Assembly (NCBI GenBank): GCA_036374135.1
Contig: DASUUK010000108.1
Span: forward strand, 1-35,799
From: Euzebyales bacterium
GTDB taxonomy: Bacteria; Actinomycetota; Nitriliruptoria; Euzebyales; JAHELV01
Reading direction: 5' to 3'
DNA: 35,799 nt
Both the position numbers and the translations under genes were made by a program. Below, piece by piece: positions 6,454 to 15,031 of this stretch. Every line of letters begins with the position of its first letter. The first letter of the stretch is position 1. Under the pieces are notes generated by a model. The model worked only from the letters and a program-made list of their open reading frames with translations, made no database searches and had not been told where the DNA came from.

Positions 6454-9233
6454 GACGGCCCTCCTGCGTCGCGCTCGGCGGCGTCGAGTGCTGTCTTGAC
6501 CCGCTCCGGCGTGAGCGGGATCCGTGTGATGCGGGCGCCCGTGGCGTCGTACACCGCGTTGGCCAGCGCCGCTGCGGTCGGCACCAGACCCATCTCACCA
6601 AGCCCCTTGGCGCCGTACGGTCCGCGAGGGTCGTTGGTCTCGACCCACAGCGAGCGGATCGGCGGCATCTCCGTGGCGGTCGGAATCCGGTAGGTCGAGA
6701 ACCGCGGGTTGAGCACCTGACCGTCCTCGCACACCAGGTCCTCCATCAGCCCGTAGCCGATGCCCTGCGCGACCCCGCCCTCGACCTGTGACTCCGCCAG
6801 CGCCGGGTTGACGAGGTTGCCGCAGTCGGTCGCCGCGACGAAGTCCACGACCCGCACGCGTCCGGTCTCGTCGTCGACCTCCACCTCGACCGCGTGGGCG
6901 CCGAAGCTGTAGCTCATCGCGAAGTCGCCGATGCCGGTCTCGGGGTCCGGCAGATCGCACGGCGCATCGTAGTGTGCCTGCGCCATGATCTGCCGTCCGT
7001 CGCGATCACGGAAGATGCTGGCCTGTACGATCTCGGCGAGCGTGATCGTGCGTTCCGGATCGTCGGTGACCTGCACCTGCCTGTGTCCGAGCTCGAGCCG
7101 GTCGGGTTCGGCGTCCAACCGCTCCGCGGCCACCCGCAGCAGCTGCTCACGGACCTGTGCGCAGGCGTCGCGGACCGCGTTGCCGGCCAGCGTCGTGACG
7201 CGGCTGCCGTAGGTGCCGAAGTCGGCTGGGATGGTCTCGGAGTCCGAGGTGATCACGTCGACGTCGTCGAGGTCCACACCGAGCTCCTCCGCGCAGATCT
7301 GCGCGGTCGCGGTCGTGGCCGCGCCGGTGCCCATCTCGGTCGCGCCGATCATGAGTGACACCGACCCGTCCTCGTTCACCTTGACGCCGGCGGCGCAGAA
7401 GTCGGCGTTGAGGTTCGGGTGGAACTTGCCGCTCGTGAAGTGCGTGCCGCACGCGATGCCCACCCCACGACCCGGCCGGGGATTGGCACGCTTGTCTGCC
7501 CAACCGATCGCCTCGGCGGCCTTCTCGACGCACTCGGCGACGCCGCAGGTGGTCAGCGTCGGACCAGAGATCGCCGTGTCCCCGGGACGCGACAGGTTCT
7601 TGAGGCGGAACGCGACGGGGTCCATGCCGAGCCGCTCGGCGATCATGTCGGTGTGGCACTCGGCGGCGAATGTGAACTGCGGGCTGCCGAAGCCGCGGAA
7701 CGCCCCACCGAACGGCAGGTTGGTGTAGACGGTGTACCCGTCGTACCGGTAGGCGGGTATGCGGTAGACCGCACCGCCGAGCATCGACTGGGTCAACGAG
7801 ACGCCGGGCCCGTACGACGTGTACGCGCCGTTGTCGAGGATCACGCGTGCGGAGCGGCCGGTGATCGTGCCGTCTGCGGTGACGCCCGTCTTGATGTCGA
7901 TGATCTCGGGGTGGCGCGTGCGGCTCGACGTGAACTCCTCGTCGCGGGTGTGGAACATCTTGACAGGGCGGCCCAGGTTCATCGACGCCTGCACCGCGAC
8001 GACGTAGATCGAGTGCGGCTCGGACTTCGAGCCGAAGCCGCCGCCGAGGTACGGCGAGATGATGCGGATCTTGTTCGCAGGCAGGCCGAAGATGCCCATG
8101 AGCCCGAAGCGGTCGAAGAAGGTCGACTGGCTCGACATGTGCAGGGTCACGCGCCCGGAGGCGTCGTAGTCCGCGATCACGGCGTGCGGCTCCATGCACG
8201 CGTGGCACTGGCGGCTCGTGTAGAAGCGGTCCTCGAAGACGTGGTCGGCTTCGGCGAACGCGGCGTCGATGTCGCCGGCGATCACGCGGTTGTGTGCCGC
8301 GACGTTGCGCTCGGCGTCCTCGTGGATCTGCGGTGCGTGCTCCTGCATCGCCTCCTCGGCATCGAAGACCCCGGGAAGCGGGTCGTAGTCGACTTCGATC
8401 GCCTCAATGGCCAGTTGGGCCGCGCGCTCGTCGAGGGCGATCGCGGCGGCGATCCCCTCGCCGACGTAGCGCACGACGCCGTCCGCCAGCGCCGTCTCGT
8501 CCTGGACGAACGCGCCGAACTTCGTCTGCGGCATGTCCTTCTGCGTGTAGACGGCGAGCACGCCCGGGATCGCCAGGGCGCGCGACGTGTCGATGCGGGT
8601 GATGCGTGCATGGGGGAGCGGACTGCGCAGGATGTCGCCGAACACCATCCCGGGCAGGTGCATGTCGTACGCGTAGGCGGCCTTGCCCGTGACCTTCTCG
8701 TTGGCGTCGGTCCGCGGCACGGCGTGACCGACGACAGTGTGTGACGACGGTCGGTACTCGCGGTCGGGGGACTGACCTGACGCGGCCATGATGGCGTCGA
8801 TGATCTTGACGTAGCCAGTGCAGCGGCACAGGTTGCCACGGATCGCCTGACGGACCTCGTCCTCGGTCGGCCGAGGGTTGTCTTCGAGCAGCGCCTTGCC
8901 CGTCATGATCATCCCGGGCGTGCAGTAGCCGCACTGCGACGCGAAGTGCTCGGCGAACGACCGCTGCAGGGGATCCAACGTGCCGTTGGCCGCCAACCCC
9001 TCGATCGTGGTGACCTGGTGTCCCGCCGCCTCGACGGCCAGCACGAGGCAGGAGTTCACGACCGTGCCGTCAAGGTGCACCGCGCAGGAGGCGCACTCGC
9101 CTTCGTTGCACGACCGCTTGGTACCGGCGAGACCCAGGTCGTCCCGCAACGCGTCCACGAGCGACCGGTCCGGCTCGACCAGCAGGTCGTAGTGCACCCC
9201 GTTGACGTCAAGTCCGATCGGGATCTTGGCCAT
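6450..9233 (-). CDS. Fused [2Fe-2S] and molybdopterin subunit of a xanthine dehydrogenase-family hydroxylase
   Basis: This 927-residue chain joins two proteins that are usually separate. Residues 1-155 are the small iron-sulfur subunit: plant-type cluster CNEGECASC with C42, C47, C50 and C62, then the second cluster QCGYCTPGM (C101, C104) and GNLCRCTGY (C136, C138). From about 165 on it is the large Mo-cofactor subunit, with DANEKVTGKAAYAYDMHLPG, the loop GGAFRGFGSPQ (about 505) and GAKGLGEMG (about 873), whose Glu is the catalytic base in the family. The active-site loop is not the AYRCSFR of true CO dehydrogenase; it resembles the xanthine/aldehyde/N-heterocycle group. GAGGAAGG precedes the ATG. 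The substrate is unknown, presumably an aromatic N-heterocycle, aldehyde or purine-like compound hydroxylated with water. Confidence 0.92.
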   Translation of the reverse strand: MAKIPIGLDVNGVHYDLLVEPDRSLVDALRDDLGLAGTKRSCNEGECASCAVHLDGTVVNSCLVLAVEAAGHQVTTIEGLAANGTLDPLQRSFAEHFASQCGYCTPGMIMTGKALLEDNPRPTEDEVRQAIRGNLCRCTGYVKIIDAIMAASGQSPDREYRPSSHTVVGHAVPRTDANEKVTGKAAYAYDMHLPGMVFGDILRSPLPHARITRIDTSRALAIPGVLAVYTQKDMPQTKFGAFVQDETALADGVVRYVGEGIAAAIALDERAAQLAIEAIEVDYDPLPGVFDAEEAMQEHAPQIHEDAERNVAAHNRVIAGDIDAAFAEADHVFEDRFYTSRQCHACMEPHAVIADYDASGRVTLHMSSQSTFFDRFGLMGIFGLPANKIRIISPYLGGGFGSKSEPHSIYVVAVQASMNLGRPVKMFHTRDEEFTSSRTRHPEIIDIKTGVTADGTITGRSARVILDNGAYTSYGPGVSLTQSMLGGAVYRIPAYRYDGYTVYTNLPFGGAFRGFGSPQFTFAAECHTDMIAERLGMDPVAFRLKNLSRPGDTAISGPTLTTCGVAECVEKAAEAIGWADKRANPRPGRGVGIACGTHFTSGKFHPNLNADFCAAGVKVNEDGSVSLMIGATEMGTGAATTATAQICAEELGVDLDDVDVITSDSETIPADFGTYGSRVTTLAGNAVRDACAQVREQLLRVAAERLDAEPDRLELGHRQVQVTDDPERTITLAEIVQASIFRDRDGRQIMAQAHYDAPCDLPDPETGIGDFAMSYSFGAHAVEVEVDDETGRVRVVDFVAATDCGNLVNPALAESQVEGGVAQGIGYGLMEDLVCEDGQVLNPRFSTYRIPTATEMPPIRSLWVETNDPRGPYGAKGLGEMGLVPTAAALANAVYDATGARITRIPLTPERVKTALDAAERDAGGPS

Positions 9234-9252
9234 GGCTGCGTCCTTCCTCTGG

Positions 9253-11202
9253 TTACACGCCCCTGGTCCCGGGTCCGCTGGAGAGCATGTCGATGAGCAG
9301 CGCGATGTCGCCGACGTCGGCCACGTCCTGGAACCGGCCCTCGCCGACCCATTGCCGTGCCCACCACTCGTACAGGTCGATCTGGCGCGTCCCGCCCCAC
9401 ATCCGGATCGCGGCGCTGCGCTCGTCGGTGAAGCAGATGAACAGCGACGGCAGTTGGCGGACGATGTCGGCGATGCCGCGGAAGCTCGTGGTCCCCCGCG
9501 TCGGCATGCAGTCGCTGATCAGGACGACGTCGGTGGCTTCCGGCAGCGCATCGGCCAGCTCGGCAGCGGTCGCCAGTGCCCTGCCCAGATCGGTCGAGCG
9601 TCCTTCGGGCAGGCGCAGGATCCGCTCGATCACGTCCTCGACGTCCCGCTCCTCGTCGAGCTGTTTGATCTGCTTGACGTCCTCATCGAACGCGAGGACG
9701 GCGTAGTCGGCACGGCCGGCCGCCGACAGCTCCGCGAGGATGGCGGCCAGGGTTGCGCCAAGCTCCAGCTTGCGGCCGACCATCGACCCCGAGTGGTCCA
9801 CGAGGATCACGTAGTTGCGGGTCTGACGCTGGCGCGTGAGCATCCGGATGTCCGCCGGCTGCGCCGTACCTGCGTGTGCAACCACTGCGTCGATCGTTCC
9901 GGGGACGTCGAGCGACGCGTCCATCGCGCCGTCGAAGGCGGTGCTGCGCAGTGTGGCCGCCGAGGTCGTACCGAGACGGTGTTCGACGCCATCGCGCACA
10001 CGAAGCACCTGCTCGCGTGCGCGCCGGAGGACCTCGTCGAGGTCACCGATCTGTTCATCCGGCGTGCCCTGCATCTCCGTCGGCCGCGTGCCGCCGGCCG
10101 ACGGGCGATCACGAGCGACCATCGGCACTGAACGTGATTCGCCCGCCTCGCCGCTGCCACCCGGCCGGGCCAGGCCCGGCAACTCATCAGCCTCCGGCGG
10201 GCGGGTGCGGTCCTGCCCACCCTGAGCCACGGCGGCCTGACCGACCTCGGTGACGCTACCCCCGGCCGCTGCGTCGCTGTCGGCCTGCGCCGGGTCGCCC
10301 GACGGTGCGGAGTGGGCCTGTTCCACCAGCACCTCGACGCGGCCCTCGTAGTCGCGTCGCAGCACCAGGTCGAGCAGTTCGTGCACGATCCCACAGGCAC
10401 TGCGTGCGACCGTCGGGCGCAGGCGCAACCGACCGGCGTACGAGCTGCATGCCAGGAACCGGAGGGTGTCCAGGTCGAGTGCGTCGACCTGGTAGCCCGC
10501 CAGGAGGTCGACGAAGTCGATCGCGGCGCGGATGGACGCGCCGTGGCGGAGGTCGGCATGTCGTCTGGACTCCCTGGCCACGTCGACCGCGAACGCGTGG
10601 AAGGCGCTGCGCCCTTCTCCGCAGTGGCGACTGACGATGACGAGTTCTTCGTCCCTGGGCTGGTAGTCCAACTCGAGGATGAGGAAGCGATCTGCGAGCC
10701 CTCGGGACAGCCGGGCGGTACCGACGTCGTCCAGCGGGTTGGCCGCACCCACGACGGTGAAGCCGGGCTCGGCCTCGATGCGGCCGAGGCGGGGGATCTC
10801 GAGGTACCTCTCCGACAATGCCGTCATCAACACGTTGAGCGCCCCGCTCGGGGCCCGGTTCAATTCCTCGAGGTACAGGATCCCGCCCGCTGCCATCGCA
10901 CGGGTCAGCGGGCCTGGGAGGAAGAAGTCCGCGCGGTAGCCCTCTTTGAGCACCATCGGCGGATCGAAGGTTCCAACGAGGGAGTGACCGGTCAACTGCT
11001 CGTCACCCGTGACGTCGACGAAGCGGTCGGCCTCGTCGCCGAGGTGGCGAGCCAGCGCGCGGACCATGGTTGTCTTCGACACGCCGGGAAGGCCGAGCAA
11101 CAGCACAGCCTTGCCGCGAGCGATGGCGCTGAGCAGCAGGGCCAGCTCTCTACGGCGTCCCACCACGTCCCGCGCGACGTCGTCCGGTAGCTCAGGGCCC
11201 AT
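9253..11202 (-). CDS. Fused MoxR-type AAA ATPase and VWA protein, putative Mo-enzyme maturation factor (CoxD+CoxE-like)
   Basis: Residues 1-280 form a MoxR/CoxD AAA+ ATPase: Walker A GLPGVSKT (37-44), a Walker B region ILYLEELNRAPSG (108-120), and NPLDDVGTARLSRGLADRF as sensor and arginine finger region. A low-complexity linker (about 295-400, rich in Gly, Pro, Glu) leads to a von Willebrand A domain with the MIDAS motif DHSGSM (469-474), the Thr of GRSTDLGRAL and the later Asp in LISDCMPTRG. In CO dehydrogenase operons CoxD (ATPase) and CoxE (VWA) are separate proteins that act in cofactor maturation; here they are one chain. It is the first gene after the regulator and lies 19 bases upstream of the hydroxylase subunit, so a dedicated chaperone role is likely. 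GGGGAGG precedes the ATG. Confidence 0.88.
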   Translation of the reverse strand: MGPELPDDVARDVVGRRRELALLLSAIARGKAVLLLGLPGVSKTTMVRALARHLGDEADRFVDVTGDEQLTGHSLVGTFDPPMVLKEGYRADFFLPGPLTRAMAAGGILYLEELNRAPSGALNVLMTALSERYLEIPRLGRIEAEPGFTVVGAANPLDDVGTARLSRGLADRFLILELDYQPRDEELVIVSRHCGEGRSAFHAFAVDVARESRRHADLRHGASIRAAIDFVDLLAGYQVDALDLDTLRFLACSSYAGRLRLRPTVARSACGIVHELLDLVLRRDYEGRVEVLVEQAHSAPSGDPAQADSDAAAGGSVTEVGQAAVAQGGQDRTRPPEADELPGLARPGGSGEAGESRSVPMVARDRPSAGGTRPTEMQGTPDEQIGDLDEVLRRAREQVLRVRDGVEHRLGTTSAATLRSTAFDGAMDASLDVPGTIDAVVAHAGTAQPADIRMLTRQRQTRNYVILVDHSGSMVGRKLELGATLAAILAELSAAGRADYAVLAFDEDVKQIKQLDEERDVEDVIERILRLPEGRSTDLGRALATAAELADALPEATDVVLISDCMPTRGTTSFRGIADIVRQLPSLFICFTDERSAAIRMWGGTRQIDLYEWWARQWVGEGRFQDVADVGDIALLIDMLSSGPGTRGV

Positions 11203-11229
11203 GCCAGCCTCCCCGAGGACACCGTAGCG

Positions 11230-11263
11230 GTAACACTCGCCTTTTGTAAAGGTTGAGCGTTAC
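11230..11263. promoter_or_regulatory. 34-bp imperfect palindrome, candidate GntR operator for the Mo-hydroxylase operon
   Basis: The site lies in the 93-base gap between the regulator gene and the ATPase gene. Outer arms GTAAC/GTTAC and CTC/GAG enclose a core CTTTTGTAAAGG (11241-11252). Twelve of 17 half-site positions are symmetric. FadR-type GntR proteins bind such short palindromes. The same core recurs upstream of the regulator gene, which supports a regulatory role; the binding protein is inferred. Confidence 0.6.
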
Positions 11264-11295
11264 TGTGATGTGTGGGGGTCGGCGCCCTTCGTGGA

Positions 11296-12033
11296 TCAGT
11301 CGAACAGCCCTGCCTGCTCGTAGAGCGCCTCCAGGTAGTCGACGTGTGCGTCGACTGCCCCACGCGCGCTGACCGGGTCACTCGCGCGGATGGCGTCGTA
11401 GATCGCCCGATGCTGCGCGTTGATCTGCGCACGTTCGAGCAGCGGCTGGATGGCGTGGTTCAGGTTCGGCTGCGCCACCCGGTGCAGTGCCGCCAGCGGC
11501 GCGAGCAGCACGCGGTTGTTCGCGGCGCGCACCACGACGCGATGGAACCGGATGTCGAGATCCAGCCAGGAGTCGTCGGTCAGGTCGTCGTCCATCGCAG
11601 CGTCCAGGACGGTCGACATCTCGACGAGGTGCTCAGCGTCGCGACGGTCCGCCGCGAGCTGCGCACAGGTCCCCTCCAACGCTCGCCGCGCGTCGGCGAT
11701 CTCGCGCGCACTGATCCCGTTGAACCGCAACAGCAACTGCATCGCCTCGGTGAGGTTGCGCTCGACAGGTGCGTGATCGACCTCCGTCACGAACGAACCC
11801 CCGCCCCGCCCCGGCGTGGTCGTGATGAGGCCGATCTGTGCGAGTGACGCCAGTGCCTCGCGGACGGCAGCGCGGCTGACGTTGAATCCCTGTGCCGCCT
11901 CGAGCTCGCTCGGAAGACGGTCGCCCGCTCGCAGCTGCCCCGACATGATCGCATCGAGGATCTGCAGCCGTACCTGGTCCACCGGATCGCCCACCGGCGT
12001 CGGCGTGAACGTGGCGTTGCCAGGGTCAGACAT
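11296..12033 (-). CDS. GntR-family transcriptional regulator, FadR subfamily
   Basis: The 245-residue protein has an N-terminal winged helix with the GntR pattern: LQILDAIMSGQLRAGDRLPSE, then NVSRAAVREALASLAQIGLI and TTTPGRGGGSFV as the wing. The C-terminal all-helical FCD domain follows (LLRFNGISAREIADARRALEG, DLDIRFHRVVVRAANN, HRAIYDAIRASDPVSARGAV); its D, H and H residues fit the metal- or ligand-binding FCD group. ATG 12033 was chosen because GAGGAGCG lies just upstream and homologous sequence starts soon after; the open frame extends further upstream without protein character. It is the first gene of the minus-strand hydroxylase cluster and diverges from the membrane-protein gene. It probably represses this locus until the substrate or a breakdown product binds the FCD domain. 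Confidence 0.9.
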   Translation of the reverse strand: MSDPGNATFTPTPVGDPVDQVRLQILDAIMSGQLRAGDRLPSELEAAQGFNVSRAAVREALASLAQIGLITTTPGRGGGSFVTEVDHAPVERNLTEAMQLLLRFNGISAREIADARRALEGTCAQLAADRRDAEHLVEMSTVLDAAMDDDLTDDSWLDLDIRFHRVVVRAANNRVLLAPLAALHRVAQPNLNHAIQPLLERAQINAQHRAIYDAIRASDPVSARGAVDAHVDYLEALYEQAGLFD

Positions 12034-12056
12034 GCACCGCTCCTCGAAAAAGTCGA

Positions 12057-12068
12057 CCTTTACAGAAG
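12057..12068 (-). promoter_or_regulatory. Second copy of the operator core, upstream of the gntR-type gene
   Basis: Read on the minus strand, this is CTTCTGTAAAGG, which matches the core CTTTTGTAAAGG at 11241-11252 in 11 of 12 positions and in the same orientation relative to the gene it precedes. It lies 24 bases upstream of the regulator's start codon, where repressor binding would block transcription or initiation, so autoregulation is plausible. The site could also affect the divergent gene at 12211. Confidence 0.5.
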
Positions 12069-12210
12069 ACAACCGATAACTGTAGGCTGCATCGTACAAG
12101 CATCCGGCGCCAGCATCGTCTGACGTGGGCACCTGCTGGCATCCGGGTCTGGGTCGCGTGCCGGTACGGGATCACCGGCCGGTCGCGCCGCGCGCGAGGA
12201 GGTCGACGCG

Positions 12211-12810
12211 ATGGCGCTGGCACCGATCACACTGGGGATGGTGGGCCTGTTGTTCGCGCTGTGGGCGAACGGGATGCAACTGCTCGGTGTGGATGCGAAA
12301 CCGATGGACGATCAGGTCGCCGACGCCGACGGCGCGCGCGCCGTCGCCATCGCCGGCAGCGCGATGGGCGCTGTGACGCTGCTGTTCATGGCGACCTGGC
12401 TCGTGATGGCCGCGCCGCTCGGCGACGCCCCCGTCGCCATCCAGCTCGCGCTGCTGTTCAGTGCGATCTCGGGGATGTACGGGTTGCTGTGGCTCGGCGC
12501 CGCGGTGGTGCAGGCGCGTGGCTGGGACATGCGCGTCATCGGAAACCTCGCGCTGCTCTGCATCATCCTGCAGGTCGTCGAGATGGCACTGCTCGCGAGC
12601 TACCGGGCGGAGGCGGCACTCCCGGCGGCACACTTCGCGATCGTTGAGCTGGCCCTCGCGTCCTACGTCCTCGTCCTGTACGGCTTCTGGGCGGTGACGC
12701 ATGGGCGGATCGCCGCCAGGGCCGTGGGGTGGCTGTGCATGCTCGCCGCGGCCGGAACCCTTTACATCATGGTGTACGGGGGCGGCCTGCTCGCGCCACT
12801 GGGCGCCTGA
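12211..12810 (+). CDS. Six-helix membrane protein, AmiS/UreI-like
   Basis: This 199-residue protein has six clear hydrophobic segments, at about 5-26, 48-70, 80-100, 108-130, 140-163 and 172-194, and short loops. Its order and spacing, including GMVGLLFALWANGMQLLG at the start and YGLLWLGAAVVQARGWDMR in the third helix and loop, resemble AmiS/UreI proteins (short-chain amide or urea channels, about 195-215 residues). The similarity is remote and judged by eye, so this is a tentative family call. GAGGAGGTCG lies nine bases before the ATG. The gene diverges from the GntR-type regulator across a 177-base gap that carries the operator core, so it may let the substrate of the molybdenum hydroxylase system enter. 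It could also be an unrelated six-helix protein. Confidence 0.75.
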   Translation: MALAPITLGMVGLLFALWANGMQLLGVDAKPMDDQVADADGARAVAIAGSAMGAVTLLFMATWLVMAAPLGDAPVAIQLALLFSAISGMYGLLWLGAAVVQARGWDMRVIGNLALLCIILQVVEMALLASYRAEAALPAAHFAIVELALASYVLVLYGFWAVTHGRIAARAVGWLCMLAAAGTLYIMVYGGGLLAPLGA

Positions 12811-12839
12811 CGTCGGCCCGCCGGCGACAGACGCGCCGT

Positions 12840-14579
12840 CTACTCGCAGTGCTCCCGCAGGCATCGGCTGGCGTGGTACGGCACGATGTCGATGTGCTCG
12901 CCCGCCTGCAGCCGCTGCTTGGTGCGCTGCCAGAAGTCGACGTCCAGCAGGTCGGCGTGATGGCGCATGAACGTCACTCGTTGGTCGCCCGACAGCCCGA
13001 TGAAATGCTCGAACTCCTCGGGAAACACGTCGTGGACGTCCACGCTGAACCACGGTTCCGCTGACATCTCCTCGGCGTGGGTCCTTGGTTCTGGAATGGT
13101 CCGGAACCGGCAGTCGGTGAGCAGGCACAGCTCGTCGTAGTCGTAGAACACCACGCGCCCGTGACGGGTCACGCCGTAGTTCTTGAGCATCATGTCGCCG
13201 GGGAAGATGTTGGAGGCGGCCAGGTCCTTGCACGCGTTGCCGTAGTCGACGACAGCTGCGAGGGCCGCCCTTGGCTCGGCCTCATGCAGATACAGGTTGA
13301 GCGGAACCACTCGGCGTTCGACGTAGGCGTGCTTCACCACCACGTGTGCGTCGTCGACATCGATGCAGTCGGGGGCGAGGTTCTCCAGTTCCTCCAGCAG
13401 CGCCGGTTCGAACCGCTCGCGCGCGAATGCCAGGTGCTCGAACTCCTGCGCGTCGATCAACCGCCCGGCCCGATCGTGGTGGAACACCAGCCGGTACTTG
13501 TCCTTCACCTGGCGGCGCGTGGATGACTTGGGGTACACGAACTGGTCCTTGATGACCTTGAACACCAGGTCGTAGTCGGCGATGGTGAACACGACCATCA
13601 CCATGCCGCGCGCGCCCGGCGCGATCTCGAACTTCGCGGCTGAGGTCGCCAGGTGAGCCAACAGGTCCCGGTACAGCTCGGTCTTGCCGTGCTTGTTGTA
13701 CCCGATCGAGATGTACAGCTCGGCCATGCGTTTGCGCGGCATGATGCTCTTGAGGAAACGCACCAGGTCGTGGGGGCTTGTGGCATCGACCATGAAGTAG
13801 GAGCGCGTGAAGCTGAACAGGATGCTGACGTCGGTCGCGTGCTGCAGCACCGCGTCGAGCACGATGCCGTCGTCGGTGTTGACCAGCGCGAGCACCAGGG
13901 GGACGTGGTGTCCGTCCTGCACCATGCGCCCGATGATGTAGCTTCGCCTGCCGCGGTAGAACGACGCCTTCAGCACGTCGACATGCGCGACCGCGCCGCG
14001 CAGGCCGAGCGCGGCAAGGTGCGCCGCGATGACGGCGCCGGCGCGATCGGCGTCGTCATCGGCGTCACGATACGGCGTCGCGAATCCGGGCAGGCGCAGC
14101 AGGTGGGCGACCAGGGCAGCGGCGTCGTGATGGCCGGTGACGGAGTGGAAGACATCTTCCTGTGGCGGTGCGGGGGGTGTGTTGAAGTCCGTGTTGACGA
14201 ACTCGATGCGGTCGTCGACGCCGACGGTGGTGAAGATGCGGCGCGTGATGGAGTTGAAGAAGGTCTCGGCGAGCTCCCAGTCCCGTCGCTCCTCGATGAG
14301 CCCCGAATAGACCGCCTTCATCGAGGCCCAGACCAAGCGATCCTCATCACGCTCGCCGAGCAGTTGACGTACGTGCGCCACCACGTCCCCGACGGTGCCG
14401 CTGTAGACGTCGATCCGCTTCGTGGCATCGGTCTGCAACTGGTGCCAACTGCGCGTTTCGAAGTGGTCGCCGGCCCGCCGTGTCAACGTCCGGAACTGGG
14501 TGTGGTACCGGTCGAATGCGTCATGGATGCTGTGGGCCGCCACATTCGCCAATCGGCTGACGGTCAGTGCCTGTGCCAT
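12840..14579 (-). CDS. aceK: Isocitrate dehydrogenase kinase/phosphatase
   Basis: The 579-residue protein matches AceK along its whole length (578 residues in E. coli). The N-terminal regulatory part contains RLVWASMKAVYSGLIE and ETFFNSITRRIFTTVG. The kinase part has the ATP loop APGARGMVMVVFT (320-332), Lys341 in VFKVIKDQF, and the catalytic stretch NIFPGDMMLKNYGVTRHGR with D462, K466 and N467, then VVFYDYDE with D480. These fall five residues after the E. coli positions K336, D457, N462 and D475, so the active site looks intact. AceK phosphorylates and dephosphorylates isocitrate dehydrogenase, steering isocitrate between the TCA cycle and the glyoxylate shunt. No aceA or aceB lies in this window; it stands alone. 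GAGGGGTGAG precedes the ATG. It is unusual in an actinobacterium. Confidence 0.95.
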   Translation of the reverse strand: MAQALTVSRLANVAAHSIHDAFDRYHTQFRTLTRRAGDHFETRSWHQLQTDATKRIDVYSGTVGDVVAHVRQLLGERDEDRLVWASMKAVYSGLIEERRDWELAETFFNSITRRIFTTVGVDDRIEFVNTDFNTPPAPPQEDVFHSVTGHHDAAALVAHLLRLPGFATPYRDADDDADRAGAVIAAHLAALGLRGAVAHVDVLKASFYRGRRSYIIGRMVQDGHHVPLVLALVNTDDGIVLDAVLQHATDVSILFSFTRSYFMVDATSPHDLVRFLKSIMPRKRMAELYISIGYNKHGKTELYRDLLAHLATSAAKFEIAPGARGMVMVVFTIADYDLVFKVIKDQFVYPKSSTRRQVKDKYRLVFHHDRAGRLIDAQEFEHLAFARERFEPALLEELENLAPDCIDVDDAHVVVKHAYVERRVVPLNLYLHEAEPRAALAAVVDYGNACKDLAASNIFPGDMMLKNYGVTRHGRVVFYDYDELCLLTDCRFRTIPEPRTHAEEMSAEPWFSVDVHDVFPEEFEHFIGLSGDQRVTFMRHHADLLDVDFWQRTKQRLQAGEHIDIVPYHASRCLREHCE

Positions 14580-15031
14580 CGCTCACCCCTCGCCGGTCCG
14601 ATCCACGACCATGACCTGCACGCGGCGGAACCGAGCCCTGGGTGATGCGTCGACGCAGCGTTCGATGTCGGCCAGGAAGCCGCTGCGCCGGGGGAACGGG
14701 ATCACGGTTCGGGTAGCGTGAACAGCCCGTGGCGTTTCTGTGGGGGTGGATCGTGACGGCGGGCGTTGTCACCACGGTCACCATGGCCGCCTCCCGGATC
14801 GTGCCACCTCGTCCCAGGATGTCGGACCGACCGGGCGCCGTCAGGGCGAGGGTCCCAATGGACCCGCGACGGTCGTCCCAGCGACGCCGGGATCGTCCCG
14901 GTTCGATCGACAAGCGCTGCACCTTCCTGGTCGCTCGCCGCCGGGACGGCGCACCGGCGTTCGGGGATCGTGCAGGCGCCCGCCCGTCGACCTGGTCTGC
15001 GGTGGAGCGGTCGCACTGCGTCGTGGCGTGC
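14580..15031. other. Intergenic stretch without a supported gene
   Basis: This 452-base gap lies upstream of aceK and downstream of the secreted glycosidase-like gene, so it should hold the aceK promoter. Open frames on both strands here are Arg/Pro/Gly-rich, lack ribosome-binding sites and resemble no family. I see no clear hairpin or repeat. Confidence 0.5.

Noticed and set aside
6450-11202. A true aerobic CO dehydrogenase (cox) operon
   Set aside because: The large subunit lacks the AYRCSFR active-site loop of form I and the AYRGAGR loop of form II; the loop AFRGFGSPQ fits the xanthine/aldehyde/N-heterocycle group.
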